Shown here: positions 26,139 through 36,400 of the stretch, piece by piece
Layout of the letters: each line of letters begins with the position of its first letter
How positions within the stretch are numbered: position 1 is the stretch's first letter
NCBI RefSeq assembly: GCF_004514475.2
Contig: NZ_MYFO02000003.1
Span: 124,001 to 188,000 of the forward strand
DNA: 64,000 bases
Direction of reading: 5' to 3'
From: Paenibacillus athensensis
Lineage (GTDB): Bacteria > Bacillota > Bacilli > Paenibacillales > NBRC-103111
Position numbers and translations under genes: made by a program
The notes under the pieces: model-generated
What the model saw: only the letters and a program-made list of their open reading frames with translations
What the model was told of the DNA's origin: nothing
Databases searched by the model: none

Positions 26139-26150
26139 GAAAACGTTTTC
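26139..26150. promoter_or_regulatory. Perfect GAAAACGTTTTC operator-like site
   Basis: 12-bp perfect palindrome ending one base before the -35 box of the cellulase promoter, centred about 41 bp upstream of the expected transcript start. It is compatible with CcpA or another LacI-family protein acting as activator or as polymerase blocker. Confidence 0.55.
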
Positions 26151-26151
26151 G

Positions 26152-26179
26152 TTGTCAAAAAAACAATTTGTGATATAAT
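26152..26179 (+). promoter_or_regulatory. Cellulase promoter
   Basis: TTGTCA (26152-26157), 16-bp spacer, TATAAT (26174-26179). The resulting leader to the GTG at 26594 is about 410 nt. It contains a second cre-like site, GAAAACGGTTTC (26463-26474), but no structure I recognise as a riboswitch. Confidence 0.7.
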
Positions 26180-26593
26180 AAAACCAGAAGGGAACGTCAA
26201 AGGGCCGTCAGGCCTGTTTGACAGCATCAAATGAAAGCGCTTCGCCCTGAATAGAATCCGATGCGGGCGATCGCGGGACAGGAGGCGGGAAAAGCTGTTG
26301 ATTGGAAAGGAAATCCTTGTTGGATCAAGGTTTCCGGCTGGCTGCAAGCAGGAATGAACGCGCGTTTATAACCGTGAAGGAACGCTTGGGCAAGCACGTC
26401 TGAATCAACATGAAGCATCAGGCAAGGGAGCAGCATGCCGCACTATTTTTTTACCTATATAGGAAAACGGTTTCTGATAATGCATGTGTCAAAAAGTCAT
26501 TCTTCCGTCGCTGCGCCGTCAGGCGAACGCGTTATGGAAGGGGCGACGCCGTTCTCCGCATTCCTACTTCATTTCTTACAGGGAGGTCATTTT

Positions 26594-29500
26594 GTGATTC
26601 GACAAAAACTACAGATATCGTGGCTCGCACTGCTGGTTGTTTGCGCGATGCTGGTTGCTTTGCTGCCCGCCGCCGCAAGCGCTGCGGAAGCGGACTACTC
26701 GCATTTAATCGTGCCTGCGGCCGTCAAGCCTTCGGCGGGAGGAGCCCTGCAGCTGCTGACGCACAACGGAGAGAAAATGCTCAGCGACGCCAACGGCGAC
26801 CCGATCCAGCTGCGCGGCATGAGCACGCACGGCTTGCAATGGTTTCCCGGCATTATTAACGACAACGCGTTCGCAACGCTGGCCGAGGATTGGGGCGCGA
26901 ACCTGATTCGCTTGGCGATGTATGTCGGCGAAGACGGCTATGCCACGAACCCTGCGGTCAAGCAAAAGGTGATCGATGGCATCGACTACGCGATTGCCAA
27001 CGATCTTTACGTGATCGTGGATTGGCACGTGCACAATCCGGGCGACCCGAACGCTTCGGTGTACGCGGGAGCGATGGATTTTTTCCAAAGCATTTCCGAG
27101 CTGTATCCGAACGACAAGCACATTTTATATGAGCTGGCCAACGAGCCGAACGGCGGCAATGCGCCGGGCGTGACGAACGACGTCTACGGCTGGCAAGCGG
27201 TCAAATCGTATGCCGAGCCGATCATTCAGATGCTGCGCGATTCCGGCAATGAGAACATCGTGATCGTCGGCAGCCCGAACTGGAGTCAGCGTCCGGACCT
27301 GGCCGCCGATGACCCGATTGACGATGCGAATACGATGTATACGGTGCATTTTTATACCGGCACGCACATGCCGGCCGCGGATGACACGGATCGCTCCAAC
27401 GTGATGAGCAATGCGCGTTACGCGCTGTCGCACGGAGCTGCGGTGTTCGCGACGGAATGGGGCACCAGCGAAGCAAGCGGCAACAACGGGCCGTTCCTGG
27501 ACGAAGCGGACCAATGGCTTGATTTTTTAAATGAACACAATATCAGTTGGGCGAACTGGTCGTTGACGAACAAAGCGGAGACGTCGGCGGCGTTCCAGCC
27601 GTTCGAGCTGGGCAAGCACGATGCGACGAACCTCGACCCGGGCTCCGACCACCTGTGGACGCCGCAGGAGCTGACCGTTTCCGGCGAATACGTGCGGGCG
27701 CGGATCAAGGGGATTGCCTACGAGCCGATTGACCGGACAAAAGAAAGCTTCAGCACAACGCTGTTCGACTTCAACGACGGCACGGTGCAGGGCTTTGGCC
27801 TGAACGCTGACAGCCCGGTCAAGTCGATCACGCTGAGCAATGTCAATAATGAATTGCAGTTGTCCGGCATGACGGGCAGTCAGGATGTGTCCGACGGCAA
27901 CTATTGGGCAAACGTCAGGTTGTCTGTGGATAACTGGGCAGGCGATAAGCCGGATATTCTCGGCGCCGAGCAGTTGACGATGGACGTATTTGCAGCGGCG
28001 CCGACGACGGTCGCTGTAGCGGCAATTCCGCAAAGCGCGAATCATGGCTGGACGAATCCGCAGCAAGCGGTGCGGGCGGAGACGGGCGATTTTACGCTGC
28101 AGGAGGATGGACGTTACAAAGCGACGATTACGATCAGCAAAGCCGATGCGCCGAATCTGGCGGCGATTGCCGAGGATGCGGAAGACAGCACGCTGACGAA
28201 TCTGATTTTGTTCGTTGGCGTGGCTTCGGGCAATGTGATCTCGCTGGACAATATCGCGATTAGCGGCAATAGAACGATTGTCGAGCATCCGGTGGTTCAC
28301 GATCCGGCGGGTGTGGCGACGTTGCCTTCGGATTTTGAAGACGGCACCCGCCAGGGCTGGGGCTGGGACGGCGGCTCCGGGGTGAAAAGCGCGCTGACGC
28401 TCCGCGATGCCAACGGCTCCAAAGCGATTTCCTGGGATGTCGCTTATCCGGATGTCAAACCGAGCGACGGCTGGGCATCGGCACCACGCCTGGTCTTGGG
28501 CGGCATTAATGCGACGCGCGGCGATCACCGATACTTGCTGTTTGATTTCTATTTGAAGCCGGTACGCGCTTCGGCTGGCGCACTGTCGATCAATCTGGCG
28601 ATGGCTCCTCCGGCGCTTGGCTACTGGGCGCAGGCGGCAACGAATTTTGATATCCCGCTGACTTCGCTGGCGAACAAGGCGACAACTGCCGACGGCTTGT
28701 ACCGATTCCAGGCGTATTTCGATCTGGAAGCGTTGAAGGACGGCAAGGTGCTGGAAGGCGATACGAGCATTCGTGACTTTACGCTGGTTGTCGCCGATGT
28801 CGACAGCGACTACGCCGGTACAATGTATGTGGATAACGTCCGGTTGGCGACAACGCTTCCTCCGGCTGCTCCGGTTGTGCAAGCAGCTGGCAGCGACGCG
28901 AGGGCGAAGCTGCTGTGGCAGGCGGTGAGCGGGGCATCCTCGTACAACGTGCAGCGCGCTACCGTGAGCGGCGGACCTTATACGGTCATTGCGTCAGGCG
29001 TTACGGAGACCACCTATACCGATAGCAGCGTGCATAACGGCACGACCTATTATTATGTGGTCACAGCGGCCAACGCCGGCGGCGAAAGCGAACGCTCGGT
29101 CGAGGTGGCGGTGATGCCTAAGAAGTCGAGCGGCGGGGATAGCGGTGCCGGCAATGGCAACGGAAATGGCAATGGAAATGGAAACGGGAACGGCAATGGT
29201 AATGGGAATGGTAACGGTAACGGGAATAGCAATGGCAATGGAAACGGCAATGGCCCAGCGGGAGCCACGCAGGTGGTGAAGCTGCCGGCAGCCGATGCGA
29301 ACGGCCGCATCTCGGTGAAGCTGGACAGCGGTGTGAGCAAGGTCGTTCTGCCGGCAGCAGGCAGCGGAACGGACGGCAAAGGCCGGATCGAATTGGCCGG
29401 CGATCAGGTGACGGTGCAAATTCCGGGCAGCGTGCTGCAAAAGCTGCAATCGCTCGTACCGTCCGGCGAATTGGCTGATGCGACGATTTCGTTCCGCATG

Positions 29501-30373
29501 GAGCCGGCTTCCGCCTCCGATAGCGCTTCGCTGCTGGAGAAAGCCGGGGCAAGCAGCGGGGCTTCCGTCAAGGCGGCTGGGGACGTGCTGGACTTCTCAC
29601 TGGCGATCGTCGGCAAGGACGGCAAGGAAACGAAGCTGTCCACGTTTGCCGAGCCGATTACGATTGCGCTCAAGGTGAACGCAGACGCGAATCCCGATCT
29701 GCTTGGCGTCTACTACATCGCTGACGACGGCACGCTGGAATATATCGGCGGCAAGCTGGTCGACGGCACAATGACCGCAGACGTCACTCACTTTAGCAAA
29801 TACGCCGTGCTCAGCTTTGACAAATCGTTTGACGATGTCAGCGATTCGTTCTGGGCCGCTCCGGTAATCAAGTCGATGGCGGCGAAGCACATCGTCCAAG
29901 GCGTGAGCGACACCCTGTTTGCGCCGCAGCGTCAAGTGACGCGCGCCGAGTTCGCGGCGTTCCTTGTGCGGGCGCTTGATCTTACGGCAACGGGCCCTGC
30001 GGCGTTTGCCGACGTACAGGCCGGCGACTGGTACGCCGGCGATGTGGCGGCCGCCAGCGAGGCCGGCTTGATCAACGGCCGCAGCGCCGATCAGTTTGCG
30101 CCGAACGACACGATCACGCGTGAAGAGATGGCGGCCATGCTGGTGCGCGCCTACGCGCACAGCCGCGGCGCAGCCGCAGTCGACGCCGCCGGTGCCGACG
30201 AAGCGGCGGCGTTCGCCGACCAAGCGCAAATCAGCGCTTGGGCTCAAGACGCCGTGCGCGCAGCGCAGGCGCTCGGTTTGCTGAACGGCCGCGATAACGG
30301 CTCGTTCGTGCCGCACGGCGCAGCCACGCGCGCCGAAAGCGCGCAGGCGCTGGCCCGCCTGCTGGCGCCATAG
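26594..30373 (+). CDS. SLH-anchored GH5 endoglucanase
   Basis: 1259 residues from a GTG with SD GGGAGG; an in-frame ATG at 26435 would add 53 residues before the signal peptide and is less likely. Order: signal peptide (about 1-32); GH5 (subfamily 2-like) catalytic domain (about 45-375) with acid/base E184 in 'ELANEPNG' and nucleophile E288 in 'FATEWGTS'; two CBM-like beta-sandwiches (about 385-750); fibronectin type III (about 755-842); a 35-residue Gly-Asn linker (852-887); a beta domain; and three SLH motifs (about 1079-1259) that bind pyruvylated cell-wall polymer. It should hydrolyse beta-1,4-glucan while held on the cell surface. Promoter with cre-like sites upstream; shared terminator at 30647. 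Confidence 0.93.
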   Translation: MIRQKLQISWLALLVVCAMLVALLPAAASAAEADYSHLIVPAAVKPSAGGALQLLTHNGEKMLSDANGDPIQLRGMSTHGLQWFPGIINDNAFATLAEDWGANLIRLAMYVGEDGYATNPAVKQKVIDGIDYAIANDLYVIVDWHVHNPGDPNASVYAGAMDFFQSISELYPNDKHILYELANEPNGGNAPGVTNDVYGWQAVKSYAEPIIQMLRDSGNENIVIVGSPNWSQRPDLAADDPIDDANTMYTVHFYTGTHMPAADDTDRSNVMSNARYALSHGAAVFATEWGTSEASGNNGPFLDEADQWLDFLNEHNISWANWSLTNKAETSAAFQPFELGKHDATNLDPGSDHLWTPQELTVSGEYVRARIKGIAYEPIDRTKESFSTTLFDFNDGTVQGFGLNADSPVKSITLSNVNNELQLSGMTGSQDVSDGNYWANVRLSVDNWAGDKPDILGAEQLTMDVFAAAPTTVAVAAIPQSANHGWTNPQQAVRAETGDFTLQEDGRYKATITISKADAPNLAAIAEDAEDSTLTNLILFVGVASGNVISLDNIAISGNRTIVEHPVVHDPAGVATLPSDFEDGTRQGWGWDGGSGVKSALTLRDANGSKAISWDVAYPDVKPSDGWASAPRLVLGGINATRGDHRYLLFDFYLKPVRASAGALSINLAMAPPALGYWAQAATNFDIPLTSLANKATTADGLYRFQAYFDLEALKDGKVLEGDTSIRDFTLVVADVDSDYAGTMYVDNVRLATTLPPAAPVVQAAGSDARAKLLWQAVSGASSYNVQRATVSGGPYTVIASGVTETTYTDSSVHNGTTYYYVVTAANAGGESERSVEVAVMPKKSSGGDSGAGNGNGNGNGNGNGNGNGNGNGNGNGNSNGNGNGNGPAGATQVVKLPAADANGRISVKLDSGVSKVVLPAAGSGTDGKGRIELAGDQVTVQIPGSVLQKLQSLVPSGELADATISFRMEPASASDSASLLEKAGASSGASVKAAGDVLDFSLAIVGKDGKETKLSTFAEPITIALKVNADANPDLLGVYYIADDGTLEYIGGKLVDGTMTADVTHFSKYAVLSFDKSFDDVSDSFWAAPVIKSMAAKHIVQGVSDTLFAPQRQVTRAEFAAFLVRALDLTATGPAAFADVQAGDWYAGDVAAASEAGLINGRSADQFAPNDTITREEMAAMLVRAYAHSRGAAAVDAAGADEAAAFADQAQISAWAQDAVRAAQALGLLNGRDNGSFVPHGAATRAESAQALARLLAP
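29149..29254 (+). repeat. Degenerate 6-bp (Gly-Asn) coding repeat
   Basis: Encodes the alternating Gly-Asn linker of the cellulase. Codons vary (GGC/GGA/GGT/GGG, AAT/AAC), which suggests an old or selected linker. One Asn unit is replaced by Ser. Confidence 0.9.
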
Positions 30374-30646
30374 CGCGAGGCTAAGCAGCGCTGCGGCTGG
30401 GCGGCCAAGCGGCAAGCGCATACGCGGCCGGGCGGCCCGGGCCGGGGCGGGGTGAGCGCGAGAGGCTCGGCCCTGAGCGCTCGCCGCCGAGCGTCCGCGG
30501 GCAAGCTGCGCCGTCGAGCGCGGGCCTGACAGCCGCCGCATGACCCGCATCGCGCTCGGGGGCGCGCGGATGCGGCAGCGCGGGGCTGGCCGCCGAACGG
30601 CGGCGGCTGATCCAGCAGCGCTACGCAGCTACACAGGCGCTAACAC
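30374..30646. other. GC-rich 3' region without a gene
   Basis: 273 bp of very GC-rich sequence between the cellulase stop and the shared terminator. Open frames exist on both strands but have no SD or recognisable protein pattern. Confidence 0.5.
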
Positions 30647-30701
30647 AAAAACTCCACCTGCAGTTGAAGCGAATCGGCTTCTTCTGCGGGTGGAGTTTTT
30701 T
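30647..30701. terminator. Bidirectional terminator between convergent surface-protein genes
   Basis: 17-bp stem (30647-30663 with 30684-30700, one G-U) with an inner GAAGC/GCTTC extension. A-run on the left and T-run on the right allow it to work in both directions. Confidence 0.9.
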
Positions 30702-30735
30702 AGTTGGACAGATGTTCCAATTAGCGAAGCTCCGG

Positions 30736-33700
30736 TTAACCTTCGTCGCTGCGCCGTTTTACCGGAATGCGGATCGGCTCGCTTTCGGCTTTGCCGTAAT
30801 CCTGAGCCGTTACCCAAATCTCCTCGGAAGCACCTAGCAGATTCTCGTTAAATTCGTAAACCAAGGAGCCTTCAAGCCATGTCTGACGATGCCAGCCGAG
30901 CAGCTCGCCTTGTGAATTCGTGAACCGGACAAGCGGAGCTGTCAGGTCAAGCCCGCTAATCGTGATTGGACTGGTCCCCGTTGCATATACATCGCCGGTA
31001 ACCGTCGGAGTCGCGGTTTTGCCGTCAAGCTGAACCGGGTATACAATGACGGGCTCGCTTGGCGTTTGGCCGTTATGCGAAGCAATAATGATGGTATAGC
31101 CGGTTTGAGGGGAATCTGCCGGCGGGTCGTAATCGACATAAGCTTTGAGCAGATACTCATTGTGCAGCGTGTAGTTTTTTATGGAAAAGTCCGGTGTATA
31201 GATGGTAATTGACGTGTCCGGATCTTTTACGGCAATATCCAGCCAGCCTCCGTTAGTGGAAAGGGAGGGAACTACGTTGGGTATTGCGGTTTGGGTCATT
31301 TCTTCGACGGTAACAGGCAGAGGTTTGCTGGGAATCTGACCAATCTTATGAGCGCTCACCCAAACCGTATCTCCGGCTTGCAGGAATTCCGCCGTTAACA
31401 GTTGCATGAATCGGCCTGAATCGTCGGCAACCGCGACATTGGTCATAAGGCTGCTGCTGAACCAAATTTGTGCACCCGGCACGGCTGTGCCCGTAATCAA
31501 GGATTCTCGATTGGCACTGAGCACGATACGATGCGGCGAAGGAGCTTCCGTTATCCCGGAAAGCTCTTGAACAGTAACGGGAATCGGGTCGCTTTCGGCG
31601 AAAGAATTATTGATTGGCATGGCTACGACATACACCGTTTCTCCCGGAACAAGATTGGATTTCGAAAACAAGCTGGTCCAGTTTACAACCGTTCCGTCCG
31701 CGCTGTAACTGTCAAGGTAGTTGCCGTCTGCTCTTTGCAACAGCAGGTAGGAGTTGGCGTCTTTCGTTCCTTGAGCGATGATGCCGTTCTCGTATACCTG
31801 CAGCTGCGAAAACACAGGCGCTTCCAATGGAGATGTAGTCTGCACAACAACTTGGATCGGGTCGGAGGCGGTTTTGCCAAAAGCAGAAGCTTGCAGCCAG
31901 AGAACACTTCCGGCGTTCAGCTTGTCCGCAATGCTCAGATAAAAAGTACCTCCGTCGTCTGCATATTGCATCCCGACAAGGCGACCGTCATCTCCAAAAG
32001 CAGCGATTTGCGCATACGGCTCGGCCGTACCACGAATTTCGGTCCATTTTGAGTTGAAAACAGGTTCGCTAACTTGTGGAGCGGTAGATTTGCCTGCAAG
32101 CGGTTTAACATAAAAGCTGCTTGCTGCGCTAATCGCTTTGCCGGGCGCCTGGGAGGTGATTTCAATTTTTGACCCTACAGCGAGGCTCCACCAACATATA
32201 GGTATGATAGTAATGGCGGAACTAGCGTCCCAAGTAAATCCAAATGCACCGGAATTACCTTGCGCCATCACTGTAATTCTGGAGCCAGGTTCCGTTGTTA
32301 CTGTAAGCAAGCCTCCGTTTGTAAACAAGGTGCCGGAAACGGCAGGTACAGCAGTCGCCGGTAGCAATGCATCACCCAGATAAATGGTTTCAACTTGTGC
32401 GCTCGGCAGTTTTCCTAAGGCTTCAGCGGTCACAATGACGATATCGCCTGCATTCAGGTCGGAAGGAGCTACATATGCCTCAAAGCTGCCGTCTTCTTGA
32501 GTAAGGATAGTATTCAAAACAACCAAATCCGACTTTCGTTGCAAATGAATCCATGTATTGGGTAGCGATAAGCCCGCGACAGTAGAATCGGATTTTGAAG
32601 CCTGTTTTGTCACAGTAGGTGTAGCTGTTAATACTTGAATTACATTGAATACAGGAATCCTCACCTCTTCGCTGTCCATCATGCCTGGCGCATGGCTGTA
32701 TACCGATACAAAGCTGCCTACAGATAAAGGAGGTTTAACCACAGCTCTGATGAATCCTTCAGAACTCATATACTCCCCATTGTATCGAAGTTCACTTCCG
32801 TCCGGGGACTTGATGAAGACGTCGCTAGCGCCTTCAGTTCTAATCTTCAGGACACCTCCGTTGGTATAGACGTTGCCACTTACTTCTGGTGTGGCTAAAC
32901 GCTGAGTTAGCGGTAAAACGGATACTTCAGCATCATCGCTGACATTTTTGCCAAACCCTTGCGCAGTGACCGCGAGCACATCGCCGACCTGCACGGGAAA
33001 GTTGAGAGAAATGTAGCCATGCTCATTCAATTCGGCGCTGCTGGCTTGCGCGCCCGTTCTTTTATTGGTAATCGTCAAAAAAGCATGGTCTTCGGTTGTA
33101 ACCTCCACATACGTGGAGTTGGTATATACAGCAGATATAATAAGAGGGGTCGCTGTTTTACCGTTAATGGCTTCGACGGTTACGGCCGTAGGAGCGCTGA
33201 TCTTTTTACCGGGCATCTTGGCGCGGAAATATAGACGTTCCCCTGCCTGAAAGCGGAATTGGCCATTTATCGTGGCAGAATAGAAATTGATTTTTTCATA
33301 AATGTCCGCTTGAATGACTTCCCCGTTCTCGCGCGTAATTGTCACCTCTGACCCCGGCTCTATTGATCCGCTCAACATACCCCCATTCACATACACATGG
33401 CCAAAAACAGACGGCTTCTCCGTCTGCCCCGCCGACGACAGCGCGTTTAGCGTCGCTTCGGCGTCGATCAGGCTCGCATAGTTGTAAATGTCGGCTTCCG
33501 TGCCGCCCAGCGCCAGCACGCCTCTAACCGCGGCGCGCGCGCGGCGGATCGAAGCGGCGGCCGCTTCCGGCTGCTCCCAGATCGCCGTGATGGCGCCGAT
33601 GCTCGCTTCGGCGTTGGCTACGGCCTTTTGCTTCGCCCCCGGCTTGATCGCATCGTTCACAACGATCTGCACGTTGTTGTAGGTTTCGATCGCCGTATTG

Positions 33701-35235
33701 GACAACGCCGTAGGGTCGCCGTCCAGCGTCGCGCTGCCGCCCAGCTCGATGAGGCCCAGCTTGGCACCTGCGCCGACCTGAATCAGCGAGCCCTGCGCCT
33801 GCGGATCGACGCCCAGCTTGTCGATGGCGCCTGCGCCGCTCACGTAGACAGCGGCCGGCTTGGTGAGCTGGACTTGTCCGATGTGCGCCCCGGCTGCAGA
33901 CTGCAGACGAGTTTCCGCGCCAAGGCTCAGCTGCGGAAGATCGGCTCCCGGCTGGATATCCAGGCCGATCGGCTGGGAGCCCTCCTCGACCGTTACGCCC
34001 GCAGCAAAGCTGCCGCGGAACTGGACGCTGTGCTGCTGCTGCGTCATATGCAGGCGCACCGGGCCGAAGCTGCCAGCACCTGCGCCTGCTCCTTGATCCA
34101 GAATCGCTCGCGAGCCGACCTTTGTAGCGGCGACGGTGCTGCCGTTCTCCAGCAGGATTCGCACCTGGTTGGCCTGTTGCTTGGTATCGACGTTAAGCTC
34201 GCCCGTTACGGCGATGCCGGAAAGCTTGATCGTATTGGAAGCGCCGGATTGAATCGTCAGGTTGCTGGCTTGAATGTTGCGCAGCGTCACTTCGCCGTTG
34301 GAGCCGGGATTGACCGTCAGCGTTCCGTTGACGATTTTGACGCCGCTGGCCGGTCCGTAGGTATCCCCTGCGGTAATCGTCAGATCGCCCGTGTAGGTAT
34401 CGTTGCCCGCCAAGGTTGCTTGCACGGTTGGCGGAAGCACGCCGCCGCCCCCACCGCCCCCGCCGCCGAAAAACGGCTCGGGCGTCGGCGAAGCCCCCGG
34501 CTCGGCCGGCTTTTCATCTGCGGGCCTGAAGGCTTTGGCCTTGTCCAGCAGGCCGGCGCGTTCATGGATGGCGCGGTAGGCCAACGCGGCCAGCGCCTGC
34601 CGCTCCGCAGGCGCCTTGGCGTCGAAACGCACGCCGCCTTGACCGTCGTCCATGCCCTGCACGAAGCCGATCCGGTAAGCGAGCGCTACGTCCTGACGCG
34701 CCCAGGCCGAGACGGCGCTCATATCGCTGAAATCAGCCGCTTGGGGCTCCACGTAAGCGGCTGCCTGCTCCAGCCCGAGCGCGCGTACAAAAAAGACCAC
34801 GAGCTGCTCGCGGGTGACCGCATCGGCCGGTGAAAACGTGTCGTCCGATGTGCCTTGCACGATCCCGGATTGCTTCAGCGCACCGACATAGCCGCGATAC
34901 CAAGCATCCGAAGCGACGTCGCGGAACGAAGCTGCGCCCTCCGGCTGCTCCTTCAACTGGAACGACTTGGCGATGATTTTCGCCAGCTCGGCGCGGGTGA
35001 TTGGCCGGGCAGGCTGAAAGGAGCCGTCCTCATAGCCGGAGAGAATGCCCTCCAGCGCCATGCTGGCGATCTCCTTGGCTGCGTAAGAGCTTGCGATGTC
35101 CGGGAACGGCGATTGCGGCTCCTGTGCGTATGCAGTAAGGCCGACAAAGCCTTCGGCCACCAAAAGGGCGCTTAATAGCCCTCCGAGGAGCTTGGTGCCA
35201 AAGCGGCTGCGTGTAGGTAAATGTGTCTTGCTCAA
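30736..35235 (-). CDS. Giant SLH-domain surface protein with Ig-like repeat tail
   Basis: 1499 residues from a TTG start (SD GGGAGAG). Signal peptide about 1-37. Three SLH motifs (about 42-220, 'FPDIASSYAAKEIASMA ... GYEDGSFQPARPITRAELAKII') anchor it to the cell wall. A Pro-rich hinge and a nine-Gly run (about 255-264) follow. Residues about 270-500 have a repetitive pattern like a right-handed beta-helix. From about 607 to the end there are ten tandem Ig-like (Big_6-type) units of 85-105 residues, many beginning 'ATPxVxGxVYTNGG' and ending 'APGKxxSxPxxVxV'. The repeat-coding DNA is visibly poorer in GC than the N-terminal part. Probably a structural or adhesive surface protein; no catalytic residues seen. 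Confidence 0.88.
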   Translation of the reverse strand: MSKTHLPTRSRFGTKLLGGLLSALLVAEGFVGLTAYAQEPQSPFPDIASSYAAKEIASMALEGILSGYEDGSFQPARPITRAELAKIIAKSFQLKEQPEGAASFRDVASDAWYRGYVGALKQSGIVQGTSDDTFSPADAVTREQLVVFFVRALGLEQAAAYVEPQAADFSDMSAVSAWARQDVALAYRIGFVQGMDDGQGGVRFDAKAPAERQALAALAYRAIHERAGLLDKAKAFRPADEKPAEPGASPTPEPFFGGGGGGGGGVLPPTVQATLAGNDTYTGDLTITAGDTYGPASGVKIVNGTLTVNPGSNGEVTLRNIQASNLTIQSGASNTIKLSGIAVTGELNVDTKQQANQVRILLENGSTVAATKVGSRAILDQGAGAGAGSFGPVRLHMTQQQHSVQFRGSFAAGVTVEEGSQPIGLDIQPGADLPQLSLGAETRLQSAAGAHIGQVQLTKPAAVYVSGAGAIDKLGVDPQAQGSLIQVGAGAKLGLIELGGSATLDGDPTALSNTAIETYNNVQIVVNDAIKPGAKQKAVANAEASIGAITAIWEQPEAAAASIRRARAAVRGVLALGGTEADIYNYASLIDAEATLNALSSAGQTEKPSVFGHVYVNGGMLSGSIEPGSEVTITRENGEVIQADIYEKINFYSATINGQFRFQAGERLYFRAKMPGKKISAPTAVTVEAINGKTATPLIISAVYTNSTYVEVTTEDHAFLTITNKRTGAQASSAELNEHGYISLNFPVQVGDVLAVTAQGFGKNVSDDAEVSVLPLTQRLATPEVSGNVYTNGGVLKIRTEGASDVFIKSPDGSELRYNGEYMSSEGFIRAVVKPPLSVGSFVSVYSHAPGMMDSEEVRIPVFNVIQVLTATPTVTKQASKSDSTVAGLSLPNTWIHLQRKSDLVVLNTILTQEDGSFEAYVAPSDLNAGDIVIVTAEALGKLPSAQVETIYLGDALLPATAVPAVSGTLFTNGGLLTVTTEPGSRITVMAQGNSGAFGFTWDASSAITIIPICWWSLAVGSKIEITSQAPGKAISAASSFYVKPLAGKSTAPQVSEPVFNSKWTEIRGTAEPYAQIAAFGDDGRLVGMQYADDGGTFYLSIADKLNAGSVLWLQASAFGKTASDPIQVVVQTTSPLEAPVFSQLQVYENGIIAQGTKDANSYLLLQRADGNYLDSYSADGTVVNWTSLFSKSNLVPGETVYVVAMPINNSFAESDPIPVTVQELSGITEAPSPHRIVLSANRESLITGTAVPGAQIWFSSSLMTNVAVADDSGRFMQLLTAEFLQAGDTVWVSAHKIGQIPSKPLPVTVEEMTQTAIPNVVPSLSTNGGWLDIAVKDPDTSITIYTPDFSIKNYTLHNEYLLKAYVDYDPPADSPQTGYTIIIASHNGQTPSEPVIVYPVQLDGKTATPTVTGDVYATGTSPITISGLDLTAPLVRFTNSQGELLGWHRQTWLEGSLVYEFNENLLGASEEIWVTAQDYGKAESEPIRIPVKRRSDEG

Positions 35236-35256
35236 TGCTTGTTCTCTCCCTATTGT

Positions 35257-35308
35257 GTAAAATATGCGACATCTCCTACTATAGCACTATTTTGGAAATG
35301 TGTAATTA
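35257..35308 (-). promoter_or_regulatory. Promoter of the giant SLH protein gene
   Basis: On the minus strand: TTACAC, 16-bp spacer, TATAGT with an upstream TGC (extended -10), reading towards the TTG start at 35235. Exact hexamer edges were placed by eye. Confidence 0.5.
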
Positions 35309-35366
35309 GCAGGAATTACATTTTTACAAAAAAAGTAAAGGGACCGCAGATGCACTCCAGCCGTGT

Positions 35367-36227
35367 TCAGTGGCGGGCCGAATGCCGGACCGCAACCGTT
35401 CCTGCCGGCCTCAGCAGCTCGGCGATGAGCAGGGCGGCTGCCAGCATAATCAGCGGCAGCAGCAGCCCCAGCGCTTTATCGCTGAGCCGGGCTATCTCTG
35501 TGATCACCCCGCTTTGGAACAGGGCGAACAAAGCGAGGTTAAAGCTGAGCGCCATAACGATTGTCGGCCATAGCGTGCCCCAGTGGCGGAAGACGAAGCC
35601 GTAGGCAATGCCCAGCGCACAACCGAGCGCCATCACGGCCAGGCCCGGCTGCAGGGCTGCGGTCAGGAGCGCCTGAACGATCAAAGCGGCGGCAAACGGG
35701 AACGCGCCCAGCAGCCGGCGCATGATCAGGCCGCGAAACACCAGCTCCTCGAACGGAACGCCGATCAGCAAAGCGAGAGGGACTAACGGACTATAGCGAG
35801 CCGACATGAACTGTGTGAGAAAGGCGTGCAGCTCGGGGAAGCGCGCAGAAACGAAGGAGAGACCGTTCAAGCAGGAGAACGCCGCGGCGGCCAGCAAGCC
35901 AAAAAGCACAAAACGCAGCCAATGCGAAGGCCGCAGGTCGGGACCGGCGGTACGCCACAGGCTGGCCGGAAGCAGCGGCTCCACGGCAATCGGCAGGCGG
36001 CCAACGCGCCGCGACAGCACGCTGGCGGCATATCGGCGCACGAGCAGCCACAGGGCAAGGAAGGCGCAGGACAGGAGCGCGACCATTGGCAGCCAGACCG
36101 GCGGGTTGGCATGAATAAAGCTGGCGTAAGCGGTGTTGTCCATCCAGATCCGATCATGCGTCTGAACAGCCGCTTCAATCAGCAGCAAAATCACAATCAC
36201 TTCTGTAACCGCTTTCAAATAGTTCAT
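35367..36227 (-). CDS. CPBP (CAAX protease/bacteriocin-processing) family homologue, probably inactive
   Basis: 286 residues and about eight membrane helices. Motif 1 is intact ('PFEELVFRGLIMRR', EExxxR). Aligning the following helices with family members, motif 2 (FxxxH) reads 'LTAALQ' and motif 3 (HxxxN) reads 'ALSFN': both metal-site histidines are missing. It is therefore likely a non-proteolytic member. The start at 36227 was chosen because GGAGG lies eight bases before this ATG; an ATG 39 bases upstream overlaps the TATAAT-like box. It is monocistronic; an AAAACGTTTT site lies about 70 bp upstream. Confidence 0.82.
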   Translation of the reverse strand: MNYLKAVTEVIVILLLIEAAVQTHDRIWMDNTAYASFIHANPPVWLPMVALLSCAFLALWLLVRRYAASVLSRRVGRLPIAVEPLLPASLWRTAGPDLRPSHWLRFVLFGLLAAAAFSCLNGLSFVSARFPELHAFLTQFMSARYSPLVPLALLIGVPFEELVFRGLIMRRLLGAFPFAAALIVQALLTAALQPGLAVMALGCALGIAYGFVFRHWGTLWPTIVMALSFNLALFALFQSGVITEIARLSDKALGLLLPLIMLAAALLIAELLRPAGTVAVRHSARH

Positions 36228-36298
36228 TGCTTCGGCCTCCATTTGGAAAATATCGTTTATATCCATTATAAAATGGAGACGGCGTCAAAGCTATAAGG

Positions 36299-36308
36299 AA
36301 AACGTTTT
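36299..36308. promoter_or_regulatory. AAAACGTTTT operator-like site
   Basis: Perfect 10-bp palindrome about 70 bp upstream of the CPBP start and 30 bp from a TATAAT-like box on the minus strand. Confidence 0.4.
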
Positions 36309-36338
36309 ATTTTTTTCCTGATCAGCGTTCCTCCAACG

Positions 36339-36375
36339 AAAAAAACGGCCTTCGGCATATGCCGAAAGGCCGTTC
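36339..36375 (-). terminator. Rho-independent terminator of the CuAO-N-domain gene
   Basis: ACGGCCTT.CGGCAT pairs with ATGCCG.AAAGGCCGT around a self-complementary centre. On the minus strand it is followed by a long T-run. Confidence 0.8.
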
Positions 36376-36400
36376 TTCATTCCTTCGCCGCCCGAAGCCG

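Noticed and set aside
26435-26593. Upstream ATG as the cellulase start
   Set aside because: It would put 53 residues ahead of a clean signal peptide; the GTG at 26594 has a well-spaced GGGAGG.
29149-29254. Tandem DNA repeat as a mobile or CRISPR element
   Set aside because: It encodes the in-frame Gly-Asn linker of the cellulase with varied synonymous codons.
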